From JACMJL01 sp963791805 (GTDB lineage Bacteria; Bacillota; Clostridia; Clostridiales; Clostridiaceae), in NCBI GenBank assembly GCA_963791805.1, contig CAWBTU010000003.1, forward strand, positions 620,001-684,000: DNA of 64,000 nucleotides, given 5' to 3'. This document shows, piece by piece, positions 23,794 through 32,610 of this stretch. Under the pieces are notes generated by a model. The model had not been told where the DNA came from. It searched no databases and saw only the letters and a program-made list of their open reading frames with translations. Made by a program: the position numbers and the translations under genes. The number at the start of each line of letters is the position of its first letter. Within the stretch, counting starts at the first letter, position 1.

Positions 23794-25107
23794 ATGGGGT
23801 TAATAAGAGCAGCATTTGGAGCAGCAGGAGGTACTTTAAGAGACCAATATAAAGAGTTTATATACTGTGAGGCACTTCCGATGGACGTACTTATGCGTAA
23901 GGGTTCGAATAAGGTTACACAAGGAAGCTCCAATAGAGGTAGTGAAAATATAATCTCTGATGGTTCTAGGATAGCTGTTGCAGACGGTCAATGTATGGTT
24001 GTTGTAGAAGATGGTAAGATAATGGATTTTTGTGCAGAAGCAGGAGAGTATATTTATAATACAGGAACAACACCTTCAATGCTAACAGGTGGAATGCCAG
24101 GACTTAAAAGATCCTTTGCTACTTTCACAGCTAGATTACAAGCTGGTGGAGGACAAGACCATGACCAAAGAGTTTATTTTATAAATTTGAAAGAAATAAT
24201 GGGGAACAAAGTTGGTTCAGGCGATATTCCTTTTAGAGATAGTGAGTTTAATTTCACCATAAAATTAAAGTGTTACGGAGAATACTCATATAAAATAACG
24301 GACCCGATATTGTTTTATACAAATGTATGTAGTAATGTGCATCAGGATTTTACAAGAGATTTAATAGACTCTCAATTTAAGGCTGAGATACAATCAGCTC
24401 TGCAACCTGCAATGGGAAGAATTGCACTTAAGAAGATAGCATATGACCAGTTAACTCTTTTTACTAAAGAAATATCACAAGAATTAAATGCAGAACTAAC
24501 TGCAGAATGGGTTGAAAAGAGAGGTATTTCTATTTTCTCCTTTGCATTAGCATCAGTAACACCAGATGCTGAAAGCGCAGAGAAAATAAATAGATTCCAA
24601 GAAGCAAGAGTATTTTCATCACCAGGTTTAGCAGGAGGTCGAATGGTAGCCGCACAAGCTAATGCCATGGAAAATGCTTCTAGCAATACAAATGGATCTA
24701 TGGGTGCTTTCATGGGAATGGGAATGGCTCAACAAGCTGGTGGCGTAAGCGCTGGGCAGTTATTTAATATGGAGCAACAACAAGCGAATTCTGTACAACC
24801 TCAAGCACAGACACAACCACAGGCAGAGCCTCAGGCACAAAATAGTGATGTATGGAAGTGTACCTGTGGTGCAGATAATTCTGGAAAGTTCTGTAGTTCT
24901 TGTGGAGGAAAGGCACCTGCACCGGTAGCAACCCCTACAGTAGTTAATGGAGTTTGGAAATGCACCTGTGGAAATGATGCTCAAGGCAAGTTCTGCCCTG
25001 AGTGTGGAAATAAAAGGCCCTTAGATATGCACTGTGAAACCTGTGGCTTTGATGGAGTAGCACCTTTTAAGTTCTGTCCAGAATGCGGTGCGGAAAACAA
25101 GGAGTAA
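23794..25107 (+). CDS. SPFH-domain protein with C-terminal zinc ribbons
   Basis: A 437-residue protein of the YdjI/virion-core-like SPFH branch. The N-terminal MGLIRAAFGAAGGTLRDQYKEF and the EALPMDVLMRKG block are typical of it; the SPFH fold runs to about residue 285, followed by a Met/Gly/Gln-rich linker. The tail has three double-CxxC zinc modules: KCTCGADNSGKFCSSCG, KCTCGNDAQGKFCPECG, and HCETCGFD...FCPECG. Homologues sit in membrane-stress or phage-shock-like clusters. The ATG at 23794 fits GGAGG (23781-23785). The next gene, 35 bases on, also ends in a zinc ribbon, so the two probably work together at the membrane. Confidence 0.87.
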   Translation: MGLIRAAFGAAGGTLRDQYKEFIYCEALPMDVLMRKGSNKVTQGSSNRGSENIISDGSRIAVADGQCMVVVEDGKIMDFCAEAGEYIYNTGTTPSMLTGGMPGLKRSFATFTARLQAGGGQDHDQRVYFINLKEIMGNKVGSGDIPFRDSEFNFTIKLKCYGEYSYKITDPILFYTNVCSNVHQDFTRDLIDSQFKAEIQSALQPAMGRIALKKIAYDQLTLFTKEISQELNAELTAEWVEKRGISIFSFALASVTPDAESAEKINRFQEARVFSSPGLAGGRMVAAQANAMENASSNTNGSMGAFMGMGMAQQAGGVSAGQLFNMEQQQANSVQPQAQTQPQAEPQAQNSDVWKCTCGADNSGKFCSSCGGKAPAPVATPTVVNGVWKCTCGNDAQGKFCPECGNKRPLDMHCETCGFDGVAPFKFCPECGAENKE

Positions 25108-25142
25108 CACTATAGGTTTTTTTATACGAAAGGGGTATTGTA

Positions 25143-26042
25143 ATGAAAGCAAGTAAGCATGTGCGAAAGCAATTGTTAGTGATAATTACCGTAATATTAT
25201 TATTAGTACCTACAGGCATAGTAAGTGCGTCAGTTGGCAATCATACTAGTCATAGTACTCCGAGTACGTCTAGTTCTTCTCGTAGTACTCCAAGCACTTC
25301 TCATAGTACTACCGTGAACACCTATCATAGTTCTTCAAGAGGTTCATCAGGTGGGATTATTGGTGGAGTTATAGTTGGCATAGTTGTTGTAGGTATAATA
25401 TTTATAGTTATATTTGCAAAAAAGAAGCAAGGCGGTACAACTGTCCCTATGATAGATAACTCAGACTCCATAGAGGAGCAAATAAAACAAGATGATGAAT
25501 TATTCTCTGCTGGCAATTTTATTGGTTGGTCTAAAGAAGTGTTTATGACAATTCAAGAAGCATGGACAGATAGAGACTGGGCCAAAATAAGACCAATTGA
25601 GAAAGAGGAATTATTTGCAGTACATGAAAAGCAACTTGCTGAATATAAACGTAATGGCAGAATAAATGTAGTTGAATATATATGTATTAATTCGGCTTAC
25701 TTACAAGAATATACAAAGGATGCTGAATTTGAGTACTTAGTTGTGAATTTAAATTCTATATTTAATGACTATATAATTGATGAAAACACAAGAGAAGTTG
25801 TAGAAGGTAATAAGAACGCTAAATATAATTCAGTATATATAATGACATTCTGTAGGAAAATTGGGGTAAAAACTTTAGCTTCAACAAGTGAGTTAGATAC
25901 AAAACAATGCCCTAACTGTGGAGCCCCATTACAGTTGACTAGTGCTGGTAAATGTGAATATTGTGATACTATTGTAACAACAGGTGACCATGATTGGGTA
26001 CTTAGCGATTATACTCAATTGTCTCAGTCAACTGAAAATTAA
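25143..26042 (+). CDS. TIM44-like domain membrane protein with zinc ribbon
   Basis: A 299-residue protein. In order: a signal-like segment (residues 10-30), a Ser/Thr/His-rich low-complexity stretch (about 32-70, repeated STPSTS and HSST), a Gly/Val transmembrane helix (about 74-95), a Tim44-like domain with DDELFSAGNFIGWSKEVFMT and AWTDRDWAKIRPIE, and a C-terminal CPNCGAPL...CEYCDT zinc ribbon. The Tim44 domain faces the cytosol if the second helix is inserted N-out. It is paired with the SPFH gene upstream. Probably a membrane-associated scaffold; no enzymatic role is visible. Confidence 0.83.
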   Translation: MKASKHVRKQLLVIITVILLLVPTGIVSASVGNHTSHSTPSTSSSSRSTPSTSHSTTVNTYHSSSRGSSGGIIGGVIVGIVVVGIIFIVIFAKKKQGGTTVPMIDNSDSIEEQIKQDDELFSAGNFIGWSKEVFMTIQEAWTDRDWAKIRPIEKEELFAVHEKQLAEYKRNGRINVVEYICINSAYLQEYTKDAEFEYLVVNLNSIFNDYIIDENTREVVEGNKNAKYNSVYIMTFCRKIGVKTLASTSELDTKQCPNCGAPLQLTSAGKCEYCDTIVTTGDHDWVLSDYTQLSQSTEN

Positions 26043-26170
26043 ATTAAGCACTTAAATTCTAGTCTATATAGAAATTAGGTGAAAGCTTAGTGAGAGCTGG
26101 TACTTGCTATAAACAGGATTATAAAAATAAATTATGAAGGGTACTAATGAAATACTTGGACACTGATATA

Positions 26171-26283
26171 AAAAGGGTACTCTCCTTGATGGTAGAGATG
26201 GCTGTTGTCTTGAGATATTTGCTGGTGGAAATAGTGATAAGAAGCCTGAAGGGGAAACCATTGAGTTGTTTGAAAACAGATAA
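26171..26283 (+). pseudogene. gene remnant, possibly a MOSC-type C-terminus
   Basis: A short frame reading KGTLLDGRDGCCLEIFAGG and ending near EGETIELFENR before TAA at 26281. The pattern resembles the final strand region of MOSC-type domains (GR.G...EI..GG....GD.I). There is no start codon with a ribosome site, and stops interrupt the upstream DNA. Low-confidence relic. Confidence 0.35.
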
Positions 26284-26303
26284 ATAGTAAAATGTCATAA
26301 TTT

Positions 26304-26335
26304 AAGGCTCAGCTTACGTAAATAAGCTGAGCCTT
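26304..26335 (+). terminator. terminator-like hairpin
   Basis: A perfect 13-bp stem (26304-26316 with 26323-26335) with a 6-base loop. The T tract after it is short, so termination may be weak, or the hairpin may act on both strands. Confidence 0.6.
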
Positions 26336-26462
26336 TATTGACAATATAATATATTTGTATGCAATTTACGATTTAAATAGAGGCGTTTACGAAAAAACAT
26401 TGTGGAAATTGTAAAAAATAGTAATTATAGTTATAAGATATTAAAATGTTAGGAGTAATACT

Positions 26463-26876
26463 ATGTCACGAAAAGCAGAACAATGGCCAAAGAAGGTAGA
26501 AGTAGAATTTGTAGCTGGTACACCAACAGCACATCAATTTTCTATATTGTTTCATCGTAAAATCAATCCCAAAAGTTACATGATTACGTATATGAATAAC
26601 TACATTAAGGTTATTGAATCAGAAGATGGTTCTTACATAAGTAAAGAAACTCAGTTAATCATAAATGAATTGATGGATTTCTATTATATTAACAAGCCCT
26701 GGATTAAAGTTTGGAGAGAGGGTTGGGAAAGAAAATATTACTTTGAATTTAAGAAACAGATGAAGAAAAAAAGAAATGGTGATTATGAATACAAGGATAT
26801 TGAAGATAGCGTAGAAACTTTTGAAGTAAATAAAACATCAGAGGGAGAATATGAAATAGTAGTTTTAGAAACTTAA
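26463..26876 (+). CDS. uncharacterised 137-residue protein
   Basis: Not recognised. It is a soluble protein rich in Lys, Glu and aromatic residues, without signal peptide or membrane helix. The central part is WIKVWREGWERKYYFEFKKQ, then a charged KKKRNGDYEYKDIEDS segment. It probably has a mixed alpha/beta fold. The ribosome site AGGAG (26450-26454) is good, and hairpins stand on both sides, so it is a single-gene unit. Confidence 0.7.
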   Translation: MSRKAEQWPKKVEVEFVAGTPTAHQFSILFHRKINPKSYMITYMNNYIKVIESEDGSYISKETQLIINELMDFYYINKPWIKVWREGWERKYYFEFKKQMKKKRNGDYEYKDIEDSVETFEVNKTSEGEYEIVVLET

Positions 26877-26910
26877 CAATTAGGACTTTGTTATTTATAG
26901 AATATATTAA

Positions 26911-26940
26911 AAGGTCAGCTTTAACACAAGCTGACCTTAA
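26911..26940 (+). terminator. hairpin after the 137-residue gene
   Basis: An 11-bp perfect stem AAGGTCAGCTT (26911-26921) with AAGCTGACCTT (26928-26938). No strong T-run follows; a weak terminator. Confidence 0.55.
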
Positions 26941-27132
26941 GTGGATTAATAATAGTTAGTGTAGGGCAAATTGTGATTTTGTAAATTATGATAACATAAT
27001 TTACAATAACAACCATATGTTATATTGAGAATTGTCGAATTATATGATATCATAAAATTAGTAAATTATAGAAGAAATCCAAAACTATTGAACAAAGATC
27101 TCTTACAAACACATTAATTGGAGGGTATAAAA

Positions 27133-28638
27133 ATGGGTGAACAAAATACTAGTGTAAATAGAAAAAGAACTTACAATGAACGAGCAGCTAGAACAAAGCG
27201 TATAAATAGATTTGTTCTGTTAGGAACATTTCTTTTGTATACAATGGTAATTGTAAATATGATATTACTCATTAGAGAGTCAAACCAATACCTTATTTGT
27301 AATGTTATGGTGTTAGGGTTAAGCATTATTAATATCTTTGTTCTAAATATTTTGTTCAAGAAAAATCCAGCTTCAGAAACCTTTCGTTATGTTCTTGTAG
27401 GTGGATATACATTGATATATTCATATCTAATTTTTATTATTCCTGATTTTTATATTACAATCACATTAGCAGCCTTGCTAACGGGATCAATTATATATTA
27501 TGACAGTAAGTTCATTAATATTTTTGCTCCATATCTACTTCTTATCAATTCTATACGTACAATAATATTTGTTATAATTGGCGCAGGCGCAGCTCCAAGG
27601 GTTGAATTTCTTGGCTTATTTATGATATTGCTTTGCACAATTACAATAATTTTTAGTACTCGTATTGGTGGACTTTTTATAGGTGATATGATTGGAGTTA
27701 TTTCCGATGAGCGTGCTAATATAGATGTTATTCTTTCAGAAGTATTGGAAATTGCTTCTGTTGTTAAATCAGATGTAGAGGCCACTTCTAGCATTATAAA
27801 TGAACTTAATGAGTCTACTATTACTGTAAATATTGCTGTAGGAGAGATTGTAAAAGGTACAAGTTCCGTTACAGCAAGTATTATTAATCAGACCCATATG
27901 ACTGGAGAAATTCAAAGTGATATTCATGATACAGAAAATTCATCTAACAAAGTTGTTTCAATAGTAAAGGAATCCTCAGTATCAATAGAAAAAAGTTTAG
28001 ATGCCTTCAAACAATTAAAAACTCATTCAGAGGAAATAGTAGCAACCAATGAAAATGTTTCGGGTGCCATGAATGAACTTCAGGAGAGAGTACAAGCTGT
28101 AAATGATATTATAGGTGTTATTGCAGATGTTTCTGATCAGACAAATTTATTGGCACTTAATGCCTCAATTGAAGCAGCTAGGGCTGGAGAAGCAGGTAAA
28201 GGATTTGCCGTTGTTGCAGATGAAATTCGAAATCTTGCTGAGCAAACAAGAGAATCCACTGAGAATATTACGAATATTTTAAAAGAATTAAACAATAAAG
28301 CTAGCTATGCTTCAAGTATTGTAAATAACTCAATTGACGTAACCAATAAGCAAAGCCAATCAATTAGTAGTGTTTCAGAAAGTATTTACAATTTGCATTC
28401 AAACATGAGTATTCTTTCTGATGATATTGCGGATATTAACAAGAGAGTGATTAATGTCTCAAATTCAAATCAAATTGTAGTTGATAATATAGGTGAAGTT
28501 TCAGCTGTATGTGAAGAAATTACAGCAAGTACGGAGGATGCATCTTCTATTACTAATAAAAGCAAACTTCTAGCAGAAAGAGCAGTAACCTTGCTTAATG
28601 AGGTAAATGAAGTAGCTCAAAGATTGAACAAATATTGA
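27133..28638 (+). CDS. methyl-accepting chemotaxis protein, polytopic sensor, no HAMP
   Basis: A 501-residue chemoreceptor. The N-terminal ~180 residues hold about six hydrophobic helices with short loops and no periplasmic ligand domain, so it probably senses membrane state or an internal signal. The cytoplasmic coiled coil carries the hairpin tip SDQTNLLALNASIEAARAGE and KGFAVVADEIRNLAEQT. No HAMP block is evident between the membrane part and the signalling domain. The start at 27133 fits GGAGGG (27120-27125). It is a single-gene unit, signalling to CheA/CheW encoded elsewhere. Confidence 0.9.
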   Translation: MGEQNTSVNRKRTYNERAARTKRINRFVLLGTFLLYTMVIVNMILLIRESNQYLICNVMVLGLSIINIFVLNILFKKNPASETFRYVLVGGYTLIYSYLIFIIPDFYITITLAALLTGSIIYYDSKFINIFAPYLLLINSIRTIIFVIIGAGAAPRVEFLGLFMILLCTITIIFSTRIGGLFIGDMIGVISDERANIDVILSEVLEIASVVKSDVEATSSIINELNESTITVNIAVGEIVKGTSSVTASIINQTHMTGEIQSDIHDTENSSNKVVSIVKESSVSIEKSLDAFKQLKTHSEEIVATNENVSGAMNELQERVQAVNDIIGVIADVSDQTNLLALNASIEAARAGEAGKGFAVVADEIRNLAEQTRESTENITNILKELNNKASYASSIVNNSIDVTNKQSQSISSVSESIYNLHSNMSILSDDIADINKRVINVSNSNQIVVDNIGEVSAVCEEITASTEDASSITNKSKLLAERAVTLLNEVNEVAQRLNKY

Positions 28639-28683
28639 GTTGTTTCATAAAGAAATAAGTGGTTCTATAATCAAATTGAGTGA

Positions 28684-28887
28684 AAAGAACAACATAATAT
28701 CTTCTGCTAAGAGATAGTTCGCTGCGCCAAGAAAGACTAAGCTGGCTAATTTTAAAATTACTATCCACTCAAAACTCGCTACGCTCAAACATTTCGTGGA
28801 CTTAACGCAATTTTAAAATTATCCAGCAAAGTCTTTCTAAAGGCTCGCTCAGACAATCTCTACGCATAAGACATTATGTTGTTCTTT
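28684..28887. repeat. palindromic element, copy B (204 bp)
   Basis: Outer arms 28684-28707 and 28864-28887 match at 22 of 24 positions. The interior is nearly identical to copies C and D, including the inner inverted repeat around AATTTTAAAATT. It lies between the chemoreceptor and the SIMPL gene. Confidence 0.85.
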
Positions 28888-28960
28888 AGCGTTAATTTTG
28901 AATATATTCGTAGTCTTACTTTAATGAAAGGCTGTCCTGTATATGAATAAGAGAAAAGTG

Positions 28961-29013
28961 AAAAAAAGAATGGGGAGAAAGGTATAGTTAATCTTCCTCT
29001 ACATTCTTTTTTT
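28961..29013. terminator. bidirectional terminator-like hairpin
   Basis: AAAAAAAGAATG (28961-28972) pairs with CATTCTTTTTTT (29002-29013), giving a T-run on either strand. It ends 64 bases before the SIMPL gene. Confidence 0.65.
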
Positions 29014-29077
29014 ATGAACAAATATATAAAATCTTCATATTATAGTAGTAAATTATTATTTTAATTAAGAGGGAATT

Positions 29078-29704
29078 ATGCAATGTTGTCTATGTGAAAT
29101 GAGTGTTACTGGAAGAGGACTTTTGAAAGTCGTACCTGATATGGCTATAGTTACTATGGGCGTTAATACAGAAAATAAAAATTTAAAGATAGCCCAGGAA
29201 ACTAATTCAGAAGTAGTTTCTAATGTGTTTCAAGAATTAGTAAGACAAGGTATTCCACGTAAGGATATACAAACTATAGATTACAGCGTTGATGAGCAAT
29301 ATGATAATGTAGATGGAAAACAAGTTTTTAGAGACTATAGAGTAAGAAATACATTTAAAGTAACAATTAGAGATATTAAAAGGGCTGGTGAAATTATTGA
29401 TTCAGCCGTAGCAAAGGGTGTTAATTCAGTTACTGGGATAAGCTTTGAAATTTCTCAGCCAGATAAGTACTATAACATAGCACTAAAAAAAGCTTTAGAA
29501 CAGGCTGTTGGAAAAGCTGAGGCAATAGAAAGTACTTCTAGAATAGTGCTTAATAGAACACCTGTAAGGATTACCGAAGAGGGTACAAATTATTTACCTG
29601 TATATCAGCCCATGCTTTTTAAATCTACTGCAACACCTATCAGTACAGGGGAGATAAATATATCTGCTAATATTAAGGCTGTATTTAAATATTCACAATA
29701 CTAG
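29078..29704 (+). CDS. SIMPL (DUF541) domain protein, apparently cytosolic
   Basis: A 208-residue protein of the SIMPL/DUF541 family: SVTGRGLLKVVPDMAIVTMGV at the start, the VRQGIPRKDIQTIDYSV block, and the late PLKS-type region around the PVYQPMLFK segment. Most relatives are exported; here no signal peptide is seen, only a short CCLC start that might bind metal. Family function is poorly defined (oxidative stress and outer-surface roles have been proposed). GAGGGAA (29069-29075) is the ribosome site. It is flanked on both sides by copies of the palindromic repeat. Confidence 0.85.
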   Translation: MQCCLCEMSVTGRGLLKVVPDMAIVTMGVNTENKNLKIAQETNSEVVSNVFQELVRQGIPRKDIQTIDYSVDEQYDNVDGKQVFRDYRVRNTFKVTIRDIKRAGEIIDSAVAKGVNSVTGISFEISQPDKYYNIALKKALEQAVGKAEAIESTSRIVLNRTPVRITEEGTNYLPVYQPMLFKSTATPISTGEINISANIKAVFKYSQY

Positions 29705-29740
29705 ATAAAGGGAATAATATCTTTATAGTTAAATCAAATC

Positions 29741-29944
29741 AAAGAACAACATAATATCTTTTGCTAAGAGATAGTTCGCTGCGCCAAGAAAGACTAAGCT
29801 GGCTAATTTTAAAATTACTATCCACTCAAAACTCGCTACGCTCAAACATTTCGTGGACTTAACGCAATTTTAAAATTATCCAGCAAAGTCGTTCTAAAGG
29901 CTCGCTCAGACAATCTCTACGCAAAAGATATTATGTTGTTCTTT
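29741..29944. repeat. palindromic element, copy C (204 bp)
   Basis: Outer arms 29741-29764 and 29921-29944 are complementary at all 24 positions. With the repeat just after it, the element lies left of the Rpn gene; copy D lies to the right in the same orientation. Confidence 0.88.
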
Positions 29945-29989
29945 AGTGTTTATTTTAAATATAATGGAATATGAATTAGCATATGAAAA

Positions 29990-30107
29990 ATAAAGACGCC
30001 TAAGAAAACATGGGACAATCTTTAGCTTCGTAGGCATACTACAGAGAAAGGGTGTCCTGCGTATGTGAACAATTACGATAGGTTAATATTTAGTTAGTTG
30101 CCGAGGA
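29990..30107. repeat. Rpn-flanking repeat, copy X1
   Basis: Begins with AAATAAAGACGCC, contains CTTCGTAGGC and GAAAGGGTGTCCTGCG, and ends near TATTTAGTTAG. It matches 31203-31326 with substitutions; a truncated copy lies at 31590-31618, and a fragment near 28929. Confidence 0.75.
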
Positions 30108-30238
30108 ATTCTCGATAACTGCTTTTGAGTGTACGGAATAAAATAGCCAATAAATAGCAAGACTAGTTATATAATACTTAGTGAAATTAAGTGTAAGTTT
30201 AGTTATAATATAATTAGGATGATAGGTGATGGCTTAAA

Positions 30239-31180
30239 GTGAAAATAAAAAAGGATATTCATAATATACATGACAAAAGCTACAAAGATTTATTTTCGAA
30301 TAAAGAGTTACTAGTGACTATGATTCAAAGTTTTATAAAAAGTTCCTGGGGAAATGAGATTACAAAAGATAACTTAGAGTTAGTGAATAAATCCTACATT
30401 CTATCAGATTATGAAGAATTGGAATCTGACATTGTTTATAAAGCCAACATAGACAATAGTGAAGTTATTTTTTACATATTATTAGAGATGCAGTCATCAG
30501 TTGACTATAGTATGCCTATAAGATTGTTTCTATATATGGGCGAAATATGGCGAGGTATTTTAAAGGACACAGAGAAGAACAAAGTTAAAAGTAAAGAATT
30601 TAAGCTTCCAGCCATAGTTCCACTAGTAATGTACAATGGTGAAGATAATTGGACTACAGAGAAAAAATTCAGAAACATTATAAATAAAAGCCAACTTTTT
30701 GGAAATAACATTATTGATTTTGAGTATATACTAATTGATATAAATAGATACAAAAAAGAAGAGTTAATGCAGCTAGGAAATGTAGTATCAGCGGTGTTCT
30801 TATTAGATCAAAAGGTTGATATCGAGGAATTTATTAATAGGGTTAAAGATATAGCAGTTGGTTTTAATGATTTAAACGGAGATCAAAAATTATTATTAAA
30901 ACATTGGTTAAAAAATACGTTATCAGAGGAAATAAAAGATTCATTCGGTAACAGAATAGAAGATATTTTAGTTTCAAGCAAAGAGGAGGCGCTAGTTATG
31001 ACTTCTAATATTTCAAAAACCATAAAAGAAACATTTGAAAAAGTGCGAGAAGAGGGAGTAGAAGATACGCAAAAACAGTTAATTCTAAGACAATATAGCA
31101 AGGGCCTATCCATAGAATATATTGCAGAGATAAATGAATTTGATGTGGAATATGTGAGGGAAGTTGTATTTAAAAAATAG
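30239..31180 (+). CDS. Rpn family recombination-promoting nuclease/putative transposase
   Basis: A 313-residue PD-(D/E)XK-type protein. The N-terminus HDKSYKDLFSNKELLVTMIQSF and the core ESDIVYKANI, FYILLEMQSSVDYSMPIRLF are the family's nuclease motifs (Asp, Glu-x-Gln). The C-terminus ends in a helical segment (LRQYSKGLSIEYIAEINEF) like that of other Rpn proteins. E. coli Rpn proteins cut DNA and raise recombination; some act in phage defence. GTG start with AGGTGATGG (30224-30232). Repeats X1/C and X2/D frame it. Confidence 0.9.
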   Translation: MKIKKDIHNIHDKSYKDLFSNKELLVTMIQSFIKSSWGNEITKDNLELVNKSYILSDYEELESDIVYKANIDNSEVIFYILLEMQSSVDYSMPIRLFLYMGEIWRGILKDTEKNKVKSKEFKLPAIVPLVMYNGEDNWTTEKKFRNIINKSQLFGNNIIDFEYILIDINRYKKEELMQLGNVVSAVFLLDQKVDIEEFINRVKDIAVGFNDLNGDQKLLLKHWLKNTLSEEIKDSFGNRIEDILVSSKEEALVMTSNISKTIKETFEKVREEGVEDTQKQLILRQYSKGLSIEYIAEINEFDVEYVREVVFKK

Positions 31181-31202
31181 AATAGACATAAACTATTCCC
31201 AC

Positions 31203-31326
31203 AAATAAAGACGCTCAAGAAAACACAGGACACCCTTTATCTTCGTAGGCCTACTACAGAGAAAGGGTGTCCTGCGCATGAATAAGACAAAGATAACAAT
31301 TAGGATAGCTTAATATTTAGTTAGAA
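31203..31326. repeat. Rpn-flanking repeat, copy X2
   Basis: Same unit as X1, with an added perfect 12-bp hairpin AGGACACCCTTT (31227-31238) with AAAGGGTGTCCT (31262-31273). It starts 23 bases after the Rpn stop and may end its transcript. Confidence 0.75.
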
Positions 31327-31355
31327 TAGGGATCCTTATAATCAAATCAAGCTAA

Positions 31356-31559
31356 AAAGAACAACATAATATCTTTTGCTAAGAGATAGTTCGCTGCGCC
31401 AAGAAAGACTAAGCTGGCTAATTTTAAAATTACTATCCACTCAAAACTCGCTACGCTCAAACATTTCGTGGACTTAACGCAATTTTAAAATTATCCAGCA
31501 AAGTCGTTCTAAAGGCTCGCTTAGACAATCTCTACGCAAAAGATATTATGTTGTTCTTT
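31356..31559. repeat. palindromic element, copy D (204 bp)
   Basis: Outer arms 31356-31379 and 31536-31559 are complementary at all 24 positions. Almost identical to copy C. A truncated X-type repeat (31590-31618) follows, repeating the C-X1 order. Confidence 0.88.
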
Positions 31560-31644
31560 AGTGTTTATTTTAAATTGAAATACATATGAAAAATAAAGAC
31601 GTCTAAGAAAACATAGGATAGAAATAAACAATTTACAATTTAAA

Positions 31645-31866
31645 TTACCCCAATATCTTCTTCAAATCCTCATCTGGTGTACTAATAGGCTTAATATCGA
31701 AGTTATCCACCAAAAATTGCAATACATTAGGGGTAATAAAGGCTGGTAAAGTTGGGCCAAGATATATGCCTTTTACACCTAAGGATAGCAAGGCCAGTAG
31801 GTCAGCTACAGCTTTTTGCTGATTCTGCCATGCTCCACCGAAATTACCTACTAAAAAGTAAAACAA
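31645..31866 (-). pseudogene. hydroxylamine reductase (hybrid-cluster protein) C-terminal remnant
   Basis: A 73-codon frame whose C-terminal ~55 residues match the end of Hcp: AVADLLALLSLGVKGIYLGPTLPAF, then ITPNV and DEDLKKILG, the normal terminus. The upstream cluster-binding domains are absent. The ATG (31866) lies in unrelated sequence with no ribosome site. A truncated relic, possibly produced by rearrangement at the neighbouring repeats. Confidence 0.8.
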
Positions 31867-31953
31867 AAGAATAATTGATTAGAAAAAGTGATGTTGACAG
31901 AAACTAGTTAGGAATGATAAGTTGAAATTAAATAAATTATGGAGGTTGAGTGT

Positions 31954-32358
31954 ATGAAGATTGATTTAACTAGTGTAATAGTGGATGATCAAGAAAAGGC
32001 CCTTAAGTTTTACACCGAAATTTTAGGCTTTGAAAAAAAAGCAGACATATCCATGGGTGAATATCGTTGGTTAACAGTTATTTCACCAGATGGAGTTGAT
32101 GGGATTGAACTAGTTCTCGAGCCAATTAGTTTCGAGCCAGCTAAAGTATACCAAAAGGCTCTTTTTGAAGCTGGTATACCACTGACCTCATTTCGTACAA
32201 AGGATATTAAGGATGAGTACCTTAGGCTTAAAGAGTTAGGAGTAATTTTCCGAAGTGAACCTCAGGATATGGGAATGATTGTAGCAGTAATTTTTGAGGA
32301 TACATGTGGAAATCTTATTCACTTGGTTCAGCCTAATAGTATGGATAAGATGGAGTAA
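31954..32358 (+). CDS. VOC family protein
   Basis: A 134-residue vicinal oxygen chelate protein: LTSVIVDDQEKALKFYTEILGF at the start and AVIFEDTCGNLIHLVQP at the end, with Glu in VDGIELVLE. It resembles extradiol-dioxygenase/glyoxalase-like proteins of unknown substrate. The start at 31954 fits GGAGG at 31941-31945; the earlier in-frame ATG at 31939 overlaps that site. A terminator follows. Not closely similar to the VOC proteins at 2348 and 43129. Confidence 0.85.
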   Translation: MKIDLTSVIVDDQEKALKFYTEILGFEKKADISMGEYRWLTVISPDGVDGIELVLEPISFEPAKVYQKALFEAGIPLTSFRTKDIKDEYLRLKELGVIFRSEPQDMGMIVAVIFEDTCGNLIHLVQPNSMDKME

Positions 32359-32364
32359 ATAATT

Positions 32365-32405
32365 AAAACGTCAACAGGTTAACATACTTGTTGGCGTTTA
32401 TTTTC
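32365..32405 (+). terminator. terminator after VOC gene
   Basis: AAAACGTCAACA (32365-32376) pairs with TGTTGGCGTTT (32389-32399) including a G-U pair, then TATTTTC. It begins 6 bases after the stop. Confidence 0.75.
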
Positions 32406-32610
32406 AGTATAAAGAGAGTAGTAAAGTGAAAATAAGTATAGTGTGTATATATAGCTTGAGTATAAAAACAGTTTAATTACGAAAAAATATTTCATTATAT
32501 TTATACAAAGAATATAATAGAGAAAAGATATTAAGGAAAATTTAAAAGTATACTGCATAGGGGTTACCAATACTATTTATCGCAATAAATATAGATATGG
32601 AGGGCTCATT

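Noticed and set aside
28684..31559. Palindromic copies B-D as insertion sequences
   Set aside because: Each is about 204 bp with no coding capacity and no clear target duplications; a MITE-like or structural role is possible, but an IS is not supported.
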